From Acidobacteriota bacterium (GTDB taxonomy: Bacteria > Acidobacteriota > Blastocatellia > RBC074): DNA of 9,129 nt. The stretch is taken from contig JABFSD010000825.1 in the NCBI GenBank assembly GCA_013140935.1, forward strand, positions 1 through 9,129. Reading direction: 5' to 3'. Under the pieces are notes generated by a model. It was not told the origin of the DNA. It searched no databases and saw only the letters and a program-made list of their open reading frames with translations. Positions 1 to 5,821 of the stretch are shown here, in pieces. Position 1 is the stretch's first letter. Every line of letters begins with the position of its first letter. Position numbers and translations under genes: made by a program.

Positions 1-1158
1 GGCTATGGTTTGTTTTGGGATACGTTGATTCCGACCGAGCAGGCGCAGCAATACGCGAGCCAGTTACCGACGTTCACCGCGAGCACAGCGATTGTGCGTC
101 CACCCAGTCTGGCGAATCCTTATGGCGGCGTGACGCCGACCTTTCTGACCCCGTTGCCGCGTGCGCGGGATTACGTGTTTCCGAAACCGGTGAATACGGC
201 GGTGCGTTTTTATGCGCCAGGTTACACCACCGCTTACACGCAACAATGGAACCTCTCACTCGAACGGCAAGTGCAGAAAGACACCGTCGTGCGCGTGACC
301 TATCAAGGTTCGCAAGCCAATCGTTTGCCTATCGCGTTTGAAGCAAACCCGGCGACGTATGGCGCGGGAGCCACGCGCGCCAACATTCAAGCGCGGCGTC
401 CGCTCAATCCTGATTATGCTTCGTTGCTGGTCGTAGACAGTTTCGGCAAGTCCTGGTATCACGGCTTGGTGGTGAGTGGCGAGCGGCGTTTCACTAGCGA
501 TCTGGCGGTGACGGCGTCTTACACGTTCTCGCGCAACCTTGACACGGGCATCACGGTCACGAGCGCGAATGTGGCTTCGGCGAACAACCCGTACAATCCG
601 CTCAATGATAAAGGACTCGCCGACGCAGACCGTCCGCATGCGTTCGTCGCGTCGTATGTCTGGAATCTGCCGCGCTTCAACAGCGCGCCGCCGCTCGTGA
701 AGTACTTGCTCGGCGGTTGGCAACACAACGGAATCGTTGCGTTGTATGCGGGGACGCCGTTTTCGATTGCGAGTGGGCTGGATAATTCACTGACCGGCGT
801 CAATCAGGATCGCGCCGATTTGATCGGGACGCCGACGATCACGAGCGGCACGAAAGGCGAGCGGATTTTGCGTTACTTCAACACCGCTGCGTTTCGCCTG
901 AATGCGGAAGGCACGTTCGGCACAGGTGGACGCAACATCCTGCGCGGCCCCGGCAGCGTGAATATCGATATGTCGGTTTTCAAAAACATTCCGCTCTGGG
1001 AAAAGCACACGTTTCAATTGCGCGGCGAATTTTTCAACGTGCCGAATCGCACGAACCTGGGCGGGCCAAATGCGAACTTCAGCGCGACGACGTTCGGGCG
1101 CATCACGGGCGCGGGCAGTTCGCGCATTTTGCAGATCGCCTTGAAGTACATTTTTTAG
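1..1158 (+). CDS. TonB-dependent receptor (Oar-like), C-terminal part, 5' cut by window edge
   Basis: The reading frame is open from base 1, so the true start lies upstream; the TTG at 10 is only an internal Leu codon. About 385 residues remain, ending at TAG 1156-1158. Seen: alternating polar/aromatic segments typical of outer-membrane beta strands, the segment YTQQWNLSLERQ, a DADRPHAFVASYVWNLP strand, an FNTAAF motif, a glycine-rich GRNILRGPG stretch before NIDMSVFKN, and a C-terminal Phe, the usual recognition signal for barrel insertion by BAM. Known of the family: such receptors, usually around 1000-1200 residues with an N-terminal carboxypeptidase-regulatory-like domain and a plug, are abundant in Acidobacteriota and are thought to import large ligands such as oligosaccharides or peptides across the outer membrane using TonB energy. 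The substrate cannot be read from this fragment. The oxidoreductase gene begins 25 bp after its stop, so the two are probably co-transcribed. Confidence 0.9.
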   Translation, partial: GYGLFWDTLIPTEQAQQYASQLPTFTASTAIVRPPSLANPYGGVTPTFLTPLPRARDYVFPKPVNTAVRFYAPGYTTAYTQQWNLSLERQVQKDTVVRVTYQGSQANRLPIAFEANPATYGAGATRANIQARRPLNPDYASLLVVDSFGKSWYHGLVVSGERRFTSDLAVTASYTFSRNLDTGITVTSANVASANNPYNPLNDKGLADADRPHAFVASYVWNLPRFNSAPPLVKYLLGGWQHNGIVALYAGTPFSIASGLDNSLTGVNQDRADLIGTPTITSGTKGERILRYFNTAAFRLNAEGTFGTGGRNILRGPGSVNIDMSVFKNIPLWEKHTFQLRGEFFNVPNRTNLGGPNANFSATTFGRITGAGSSRILQIALKYIF

Positions 1159-1183
1159 CCGAACGCTTTGCTGGGATGAAACT

Positions 1184-3559
1184 ATGAGAAGACAAATCAT
1201 CTGCGTCGTCGTCGTGTTGCTGGCGACTTTCTGGCTGGCAAGTGAACGCGCCGCCAACGCTGCTTTGCTGGAAGCTGACTTGCTGATTATCGGCGGCGGC
1301 GAAAGCGCCATCGCCGCCGCAATTCAGGCCGCGCGAATGGGCTTGCCGCGCATCGTACTCGTGAATGACATCGCGTGGCTGGGCGGAGAATTCAGCGCCG
1401 AAGCCGTCGGCGCGATTGACGAATGGACGGTCTATCAAGGCAAGCGCACAAACTTCCCGCGTTCGGGGTTATTTCTTGAAGTGCTGCAAAAAGTTCGCGC
1501 GTACAATCTGAAAAAATACGGCCTCGCCAATCCGGGCAATGCGTTCTGCGCTTCGGAAACGATTGAGCCTGCCGCTGCTGCGCAAATCTTTGAAGAACTG
1601 ATTGCGCCCTACCAAAAGCAAATTCAAATCATCCGCCATCATCAGCCGGTCAAAGTCGAAACCACAAACAACAAAATCCGCAGCGTGACTTTCGAGAAAA
1701 CAGACAACCCGCGAGAACAACTGACCGTGCGCGCGAAGCTCACGATTGATGCGTCAGAGTGGGGCGATGTGATTCGACTGTCAGGCGCGGCTTATGCGGC
1801 AGGTGTTGATTTGAAAGCGCGCTTTGGTGAAGAAGATGCGCCTGCTGGCCCACTCACGCCCGCCGCGCGCAACGAGATGAATCCGCTTTCGTATTGTCTG
1901 GTGATTCAAGAGACCGGCAAAGATTCGACGATTCCGCGCCCGCCGCATTATGACGAGCGCGCTTACCTCGGCACGACGGGCTTAACGGCGAAAGAATTCG
2001 AGGCGCTTGGTTGGCCGCAAAAAGTCTGGCGCAATCGCGGCCCGGCGTTCGTAGACACCGCACACACCGAAGGCATTTACGGCGGCACGAGCAATCCATA
2101 CACGCATCGCCGTCTGGTAGATCGCTGGCACAACGCTTTGCCCAAAGGCACAGAGAAGATTCTGCTCAACTGGCCGACGCAGGATTATCCGATTTACGAC
2201 TTTCCCAAGCGCGTCGCCGATATGCTCGAAGCCACCGAGCGCGGCGCTTCGAAAAAGAACATCGTCGCCATGACGCCCGCGCAACGTCGCATCGTCTTTG
2301 AAGACGCGAAGCAACATTCATTGGGGATGCTTTACTACCTGCAAACCACCGCGCACGAGAAAGCAGGCGACTTTTCGCAGAGTTTCAAATACTTCGAGTT
2401 GACCGATGAGTTCGGCACGCCCGACCGTCTGCCGTTCAAGCCCTACATCCGCGAAGGCATGCGATTGGAAGCCTTGTATATGCTGCGCGAGCAGGACATC
2501 AAACAGAAAAAGAACGCGGATGGAACTTATCCCGACCCGACGTGGGCGCGCGTGATGGTTCCCGACAACGTGCTGGGCTTTCAATTCAACATTGACTTCC
2601 ATCCGACGCAGCGTGTGTTTCTGAACAACGACATAAATGGTACGTGGATGAATGTGCAGACCGCGAATCGCAACTGGTCAACGCATACCGATTGCGCGGG
2701 CTTCCCGTTGCGCGGGCTGGTTCCGGTGCAAATAGATGGCTTGCTCGGCGCGGGCAAAAACATCGGCTATTCCAGCATCGTCAGTTCGGCGTTGCGCTTG
2801 CACGGGCAGATGATGCACGTCGGCCAAGCGGCAGGCGCGACGGCGTTCATTGCGTTGCGCGACAAGCTCGAACCGCGCGACATTGCTCGTGATCCGAAAC
2901 GCACTCGTGAATTGCAACGCGCGCTCGTGACGCCGCGACGTGAAGGTTACGGCGTGCTGCTGTGGCCTTACTTCGATTTGAAAGTAGATGACCGACATTT
3001 TGAAGCGGCGAACATGCTCGCCGTGCGACAGATTTTGCCGGGTGACGCGGGCGCGCAGGATTTCAAAGCCTGGCAACCGGTGACGCGGCGCGAAATGGCG
3101 CGTGCCGTGGCGCGTGCGGTCGTCAGCTTACAACTCAATCGGCAATACCAATTCGCGCAATCGTCTTTCACTGACGTTGCGACGACTGATGCTGATTTCC
3201 CCTACATCGAAAGCCTGGTGCAATGGGGCGCGCTCGCGGCAGGCGGCAGCTTCAACTCTGACGCGGCGGCGAACTGGGTCGAGTTGCATGCGCTGCTCGA
3301 CCAGCTCGGATTGAAACCGAGCGCAGGTTTATTGACGGGCGCAGGCCGCACACAAGGCACGAAGCTCTTGCTGGTGCGACACGAATTGGCCTATCACGTT
3401 TGGGCTGCGATCAAGGCGTTGCCGGAACGTTTCCCTGACATGACCGATTACTTCAAACCCGGTCACGATGCCGATGGTGACGGCCTTGCTGATCTCGATG
3501 ACCCGCTGCCGTTTGACCGCGACAACGACAATCTGCCCGACCTGATTGACCCGCAGTGA
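1184..3559 (+). CDS. Secreted FAD-dependent oxidoreductase with SLH-like modules and calcium-binding-type tail
   Basis: The product has 791 residues. The start at 1184 gives a clean signal peptide (two Arg, a hydrophobic stretch to about residue 19, cleavage near ANA/ALL at about 26). Directly after it comes a Rossmann FAD site, LLIIGGGESAIAAA (G37-x-G39-x-x-A42). Further matches to the FAD_oxidored family (PF12831 type) are the IDASEWGD segment near residue 190, the REGMRLEALYMLREQDI segment and a GLLGAGKNIGYSS block that resembles the second FAD-contacting motif. From about 603 to 650 and 662 to 708 the sequence resembles two S-layer-homology modules (VTRREMARAVARAV; SSFTDV...YIESLVQWG). 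The last 30 residues contain DADGDGLADLDD (762-773) and DRDNDNLPDLID (778-789), like thrombospondin type-3 calcium loops. Family members are often labelled xanthan lyase or simply FAD-dependent oxidoreductase; the true substrate is unknown. Location is inferred as periplasmic or cell-surface. No strong ribosome binding site is seen. Confidence 0.88.
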   Translation: MRRQIICVVVVLLATFWLASERAANAALLEADLLIIGGGESAIAAAIQAARMGLPRIVLVNDIAWLGGEFSAEAVGAIDEWTVYQGKRTNFPRSGLFLEVLQKVRAYNLKKYGLANPGNAFCASETIEPAAAAQIFEELIAPYQKQIQIIRHHQPVKVETTNNKIRSVTFEKTDNPREQLTVRAKLTIDASEWGDVIRLSGAAYAAGVDLKARFGEEDAPAGPLTPAARNEMNPLSYCLVIQETGKDSTIPRPPHYDERAYLGTTGLTAKEFEALGWPQKVWRNRGPAFVDTAHTEGIYGGTSNPYTHRRLVDRWHNALPKGTEKILLNWPTQDYPIYDFPKRVADMLEATERGASKKNIVAMTPAQRRIVFEDAKQHSLGMLYYLQTTAHEKAGDFSQSFKYFELTDEFGTPDRLPFKPYIREGMRLEALYMLREQDIKQKKNADGTYPDPTWARVMVPDNVLGFQFNIDFHPTQRVFLNNDINGTWMNVQTANRNWSTHTDCAGFPLRGLVPVQIDGLLGAGKNIGYSSIVSSALRLHGQMMHVGQAAGATAFIALRDKLEPRDIARDPKRTRELQRALVTPRREGYGVLLWPYFDLKVDDRHFEAANMLAVRQILPGDAGAQDFKAWQPVTRREMARAVARAVVSLQLNRQYQFAQSSFTDVATTDADFPYIESLVQWGALAAGGSFNSDAAANWVELHALLDQLGLKPSAGLLTGAGRTQGTKLLLVRHELAYHVWAAIKALPERFPDMTDYFKPGHDADGDGLADLDDPLPFDRDNDNLPDLIDPQ

Positions 3560-3567
3560 AATTTACC
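3560..3567. repeat. Left arm of 8-bp inverted repeat AATTTACC / GGTAAATT (right arm 3594-3601)
   Basis: AATTTACC directly follows the oxidoreductase stop and is matched perfectly by GGTAAATT at 3594-3601, leaving a 26-nt spacer that holds a TTGACA hexamer (3578-3583). The arms are AT-rich and lack a T-run after the right arm, so this is more like a regulatory palindrome than an intrinsic terminator. An 8-bp match could be chance; its placement around a consensus -35 hexamer is the only reason to list it. Confidence 0.35.
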
Positions 3568-3636
3568 GAACCGCGCATTGACAAAAATGGAAAGGTAAAT
3601 TGAAGATGCCACCGTTCAAACATTTCACTGCATCGG

Positions 3637-3664
3637 GTTCAGTCGTTGCGCAAGCAGACTGAAC
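3637..3664. promoter_or_regulatory. Nested palindrome upstream of the dehydrogenase gene, possible operator or leader hairpin
   Basis: GTTCAGTC (3637-3644) and GACTGAAC (3657-3664) are perfect inverted repeats around a 12-nt centre that itself contains the 8-bp palindrome TTGCGCAA (3646-3653). The site ends 38 bp before the ATG at 3703. A nested dyad of this form fits binding of a dimeric regulator, or a hairpin in the 5' leader. The bases after the right arm (tgtttacg) are only weakly T-rich, so a terminator for the oxidoreductase gene is less likely. Function is inference. Confidence 0.4.
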
Positions 3665-3702
3665 TGTTTACGTCCGTATCTTTTCTACCAACCAAACCAA
3701 CT

Positions 3703-4710
3703 ATGAAAGCAATCGTCTTACGTGAACTCGGCGGCCCCGAAAAGCTGCTGTATGAAGATGTCCCAACGCCCACGCCCGGCGCGGGGGAAGTCGTCGTCAA
3801 ACTCAAAGCCGCTGCGCTCAACCACCGCGATCACTGGATTCGCGTGGGGCAATACGCCGGCATCAAGCTGCCGATCATTCTCGGCTCTGACGGCGCAGGC
3901 GTCGTCGCATCAGTCGGCGAAGGCATAGACAATTCGCTGGTCGGCCAGGAGTGCGTCATCAATCCGAGTTTGGATTGGGGAAACAACGAAGCCGCGCAAG
4001 GCAAAAATTACCGCATCCTCGGTTTACCCGATGACGGAACCCATGCCGAATACATCAAAATTCCGGCAGAGAATGTTTGCGCGAAACCTGCGCACTTGTC
4101 TTGGCACGAAGCCGCCGCATTGCCGCTCGCTGGACTCACGGCTTATCGCGCCGTCATCTCGCGTGCGAAAGTTCAAAGCGGTGAAAAAGTTTTAGTAACG
4201 GGCATTGGCGGAGGCGTGGCGACGTTTGCGTTGCAATTCGCATTGGCGACGGGCGCGCAGGTGTTCGTAACTTCGGGTAGTGCGGAAAAGCTGGCGAGTG
4301 CGCAAGCGCTCGGCGCCAGCGGCGGAGCCAATTACAAAGAAGCGGGTTGGGACAAAGCCCTCATCGAATTGACCGGCGGCGGCCCTGACGTAGTGATTGA
4401 TAGCGCAGGCGGCGAATCGCTCGAAACCGCCGTCAAGATCGTCAAGCCTGCCGGACGCATTGTGTTCTTTGGCGCTACGAACGGCCTCGCGCCGAACTTG
4501 GATTTGCGCCGCATCTTTTTCAAACAATTGAATGTGTTCGGTTCGACGATGGGCAGCCCGTGCGAATTCGATGCAATGCTCAAACTTTATAACGACAAGC
4601 AACTCAAGCCTGCCGTAGACCAGGCCTTTCCCCTCGCCGAAGCCGGAGCCGCGCATCAACGCATGATGGAAGCCGGACAGTTCGGCAAGATCGTTTTAGA
4701 CATCGGTTGA
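3703..4710 (+). CDS. Zinc-independent medium-chain dehydrogenase/reductase (quinone oxidoreductase-like)
   Basis: The product has 335 residues from the ATG at 3703 (MKAIVLRELGGPEKL), the usual first residues of this family; an upstream TTG at 3646 would add 19 residues with no family resemblance and would start inside a palindrome. Seen: the N-terminal GroES-like catalytic domain (about 1-125), the GSDGAGVV turn (61-68), and a Rossmann NAD(P) domain with TGIGGGVATFALQFA (166-180). Where classical alcohol dehydrogenases have the catalytic Cys and the GHE His, this protein has N40-H-R-D43 and GSD, and the loop near residues 84-120 lacks the four structural-zinc cysteines. It is therefore best placed with the zinc-free quinone oxidoreductase / enoyl-reductase group, cytoplasmic and NADPH-dependent by family. 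The substrate is unknown. It appears to be transcribed alone: a 143-bp gap precedes it and a hairpin-forming repeat follows its stop at once. Confidence 0.9.
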   Translation: MKAIVLRELGGPEKLLYEDVPTPTPGAGEVVVKLKAAALNHRDHWIRVGQYAGIKLPIILGSDGAGVVASVGEGIDNSLVGQECVINPSLDWGNNEAAQGKNYRILGLPDDGTHAEYIKIPAENVCAKPAHLSWHEAAALPLAGLTAYRAVISRAKVQSGEKVLVTGIGGGVATFALQFALATGAQVFVTSGSAEKLASAQALGASGGANYKEAGWDKALIELTGGGPDVVIDSAGGESLETAVKIVKPAGRIVFFGATNGLAPNLDLRRIFFKQLNVFGSTMGSPCEFDAMLKLYNDKQLKPAVDQAFPLAEAGAAHQRMMEAGQFGKIVLDIG

Positions 4711-4793
4711 GTGAAAAGTGAAAAGTGATTTCTTGCGGGTGTCCTTTATCACTTCACTTTTCACTTTTCACTTTTCACTTTTCACTTTTCACT
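4711..4793. repeat. 7-bp tandem repeat (CACTTTT) with complementary left arm, able to form a long hairpin
   Basis: Directly after the dehydrogenase stop lies GTGAAAAGTGAAAAGTGAT (4711-4729). After an 18-nt spacer, ATCACTT is followed by five complete CACTTTT units (4755-4789) and a partial CACT (4790-4793). The 17-nt left arm 4711-4727 can pair perfectly with the right array in four registers, each shifted by 7 bp, giving a stem of up to 17 bp. The perfect repetition suggests slippage growth of one arm. It may help end transcription or stabilise the 3' end of the upstream message, but there is no classical T-run outside the array. Similar GTGAAAA repeats are, to my knowledge, common in intergenic DNA of several phyla. 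Confidence 0.9.
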
Positions 4794-4967
4794 CTTTTGT
4801 AACGTTTCCCACCCCATTGCACCTAGCTATGCAAACCCAACGGCTGTTTCATTCAAACTAGCCCTTTCCCAATTCAGCGGCTCTGGCTTGTGACGATGCG
4901 CTCGCATCGGTTCTCCTCCTGCTTCCCAATCAAGCCTTCGTTAAGCCGCTTCATCTTGCTGACAATT

Positions 4968-5155
4968 TATATTTTTTCGCGTTGCGCCGCAGTGTGCCGA
5001 ATGATCTGTAATGACGGCCTGCGTTTATTTTTTCGCGCAACCGTATCGGTCTTATCCGCGCAGCCGTTTTGGGTTACCGCTTTCGCTAGGCGTGCATCCC
5101 CTGCTACGCCACGGGAGAAGTGTTGCATGGCCTCGCAATGCTTCTCCCACTTTTT
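4968..5155 (+). ncRNA. Candidate small RNA ending at a hairpin plus T-run (speculative)
   Basis: A TATATT hexamer at 4968-4973 could be a -10 element, though no good -35 lies 16-18 bp upstream. Downstream, GTTGCGC (4981-4987) is complementary to GCGCAAC (5035-5041), and the stretch ends with a 14-bp stem and TTTTT. A transcript of about 175 nt from near 4980 to 5155 would be closed by its own terminator. There is no protein alternative in this interval. The call rests on structure alone. Confidence 0.25.
5113..5155 (+). terminator. Hairpin with two G-U pairs followed by TTTTT, intrinsic-terminator-like
   Basis: The arms GGGAGAAGTGTTGC (5113-5126) and GCAATGCTTCTCCC (5135-5148) form a 14-bp stem around an 8-nt loop. 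The only two non-Watson-Crick positions become G-U pairs if the plus strand is transcribed, and TTTTT follows at 5151-5155 after two bases. That layout fits a Rho-independent terminator reading left to right. The nearest plus-strand gene ends 400 bp upstream, so it more likely ends a non-coding transcript than the dehydrogenase message. Confidence 0.5.
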
Positions 5156-5224
5156 CTGCCCTGCGCCAGCGCAGCATCAGCACTCGTGAACCGTGGTGCC
5201 GTATGCCGATGCTTCGCTCGCGCT

Positions 5225-5249
5225 GCGGACTGTCATGCCGACAGTTCGC
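5225..5249. repeat. 10-bp hairpin with 5-nt loop
   Basis: GCGGACTGTC (5225-5234) pairs with GACAGTTCGC (5240-5249) around the loop ATGCC. Nine positions are Watson-Crick and one is a G-U pair on the plus strand. It sits 9 bp before the next hairpin and has no T-run of its own. Role unknown. Confidence 0.6.
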
Positions 5250-5258
5250 GACAACGTA

Positions 5259-5311
5259 AAAGCCACCCTGAGCCGCACTCACCCGCAGCTCAGGGTGGCT
5301 TTCGTTTTTTT
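5259..5311 (+). terminator. Rho-independent terminator, 15-bp perfect stem plus seven T
   Basis: AAAGCCACCCTGAGC (5259-5273) and GCTCAGGGTGGCTTT (5288-5302) form a perfect 15-bp stem with a 14-nt loop, followed by CG and seven T (5305-5311). This is a strong plus-strand intrinsic terminator by form. On the minus strand the stem is followed by only about four T, so it may also catch some transcription from moaE. It would block plus-strand transcripts from running into moaE antisense. Confidence 0.75.
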
Positions 5312-5312
5312 C

Positions 5313-5386
5313 GCCACGAATTCACCCGAATTTTCACGAAGGGCAGCGAAACAAACTCTTCGTGAAAATTCGGGTGAATTCGTGGC
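5313..5386. repeat. Perfect 29-bp inverted repeat abutting the moaE stop codon
   Basis: Bases 5313-5341 and 5358-5386 are exact reverse complements over 29 bp, with a 16-nt spacer. The right arm ends one base before the TAA of moaE (5389-5387 on the minus strand). Inside the right arm TTCG recurs at 5359, 5369 and 5379, a strict 10-bp period, and the left arm has CGAA at 5317, 5327 and 5337. On the minus strand the arm is followed by an A-run rather than T, so it does not match an intrinsic terminator for moaE, though such a hairpin would protect the 3' end of the message. Such TTCGTG-rich palindromes look like a dispersed intergenic repeat family; copies elsewhere in the genome cannot be checked here. 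Confidence 0.95.
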
Positions 5387-5821
5387 TTATTCTTTTGGTG
5401 GTTGGCCTTCGACCCAGGCTTCACCGTCAGTGAAGATTTCTTTTTTCCAGATCGGTACGGTTTCCTTCACGCGATCAATCGCGTAATGGCACGCGGCGAA
5501 AGCCGTCTTGCGATGCGGCGAAGCGACGACGATCACGATGCTCGATTCTTTTACGGAGAGTTCGCCGAAGCGATGAATGATGCCGATGCGTTCAATGTCG
5601 GGCCAACGTTCACGCATTTCTTCGCCGACCTTGCGCATCTCTTTGACGGCCATCGCCGGATAAGCTTCGTAATGCAGCTTCACGACGCCCCGGCCTTTGG
5701 TGTGGTCGCGCACCGTGCCGTCAAACGTTACCAATGCGCCGGTGCCTTCAGTCAAAATGCGTTGTTCGAGCACAGCCTTATCAATCGGTTCGCGCGTAAT
5801 CTCATAAACGTCTTCGTTCAT
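5387..5821 (-). CDS. moaE: Molybdopterin synthase catalytic subunit MoaE
   Basis: The product has 144 residues, close to the usual length of about 150. MoaE transfers sulfur from the thiocarboxylate of MoaD onto cyclic pyranopterin monophosphate to make molybdopterin, the precursor of the molybdenum cofactor, in the cytoplasm. Seen: GALVTFDGTVRDHTKGR (28-44), LHYEAYPAMA (49-58), IIHRFGELSV (81-90), ASPHRKTAFAA (100-110) and VKETVPIWKKEIFTDG (118-133). K119 and K126 match in spacing the catalytic lysines of the E. coli enzyme. Its ATG overlaps the stop of the upstream gene as ATGA, so translation is probably coupled. MoaD, its obligate partner, and other moa/moe genes are not in the window. 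The stop lies directly against a 29-bp inverted repeat. Confidence 0.95.
   Translation of the reverse strand: MNEDVYEITREPIDKAVLEQRILTEGTGALVTFDGTVRDHTKGRGVVKLHYEAYPAMAVKEMRKVGEEMRERWPDIERIGIIHRFGELSVKESSIVIVVASPHRKTAFAACHYAIDRVKETVPIWKKEIFTDGEAWVEGQPPKE

Larger units (their letters stand above)
4794..5258. other. Unassigned intergenic DNA between convergent genes; possible structured RNA
   Basis: No reading frame here looks like a protein: candidate frames of 60-100 codons on both strands have low-complexity Arg/Ser/Cys-rich translations, no ribosome binding site and no recognisable motif. The stretch holds several secondary-structure elements listed separately: CGATGCG-CT-CGCATCG (4894-4909), two T-rich near-repeats ending TTTTTTCGCG (4966-4981 and 5024-5037), a 14-bp hairpin followed by TTTTT (5113-5155) and a 10-bp hairpin (5225-5249). 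I saw no hallmark of tRNA, SRP RNA, RNase P RNA or tmRNA on either strand. Confidence 0.6.

Noticed and set aside
3578..3608. TTGACA at 3578 as a sigma-70 promoter for the dehydrogenase
   Set aside because: The -35 hexamer is perfect but no hexamer at 16-18 bp matches a -10 box well (GAAGAT at best), so it is only mentioned within the dyad.
3646..3702. Upstream TTG start extending the dehydrogenase by 19 residues
   Set aside because: The extension does not resemble the family, lies inside a palindrome, and the ATG at 3703 gives the canonical N-terminus.
4755..4793. CRISPR-like array
   Set aside because: The units are 7 bp and contiguous, with no spacers; this is a simple tandem repeat.
5052..5282. 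Minus-strand open frame of 76 codons in the convergent gap
   Set aside because: It crosses three hairpins, has no recognisable domain and no start signal. More likely an open frame by chance in GC-rich DNA.
4711..5386. Degenerate insertion sequence in the convergent gap
   Set aside because: No transposase fragment or flanking target-site duplication was seen; the 29-bp inverted repeat has only a 16-nt spacer, so it is a hairpin and not a pair of element ends.
4890..5486. Several overlapping plus-strand open frames of 81-99 codons (starting at 4890, 5011, 5120 and 5193)
   Set aside because: They overlap each other in different frames, lack ribosome binding sites and motifs, run through terminator hairpins, and the last reads antisense into moaE. 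The translations look like random Arg/Ser/Cys-rich sequence.
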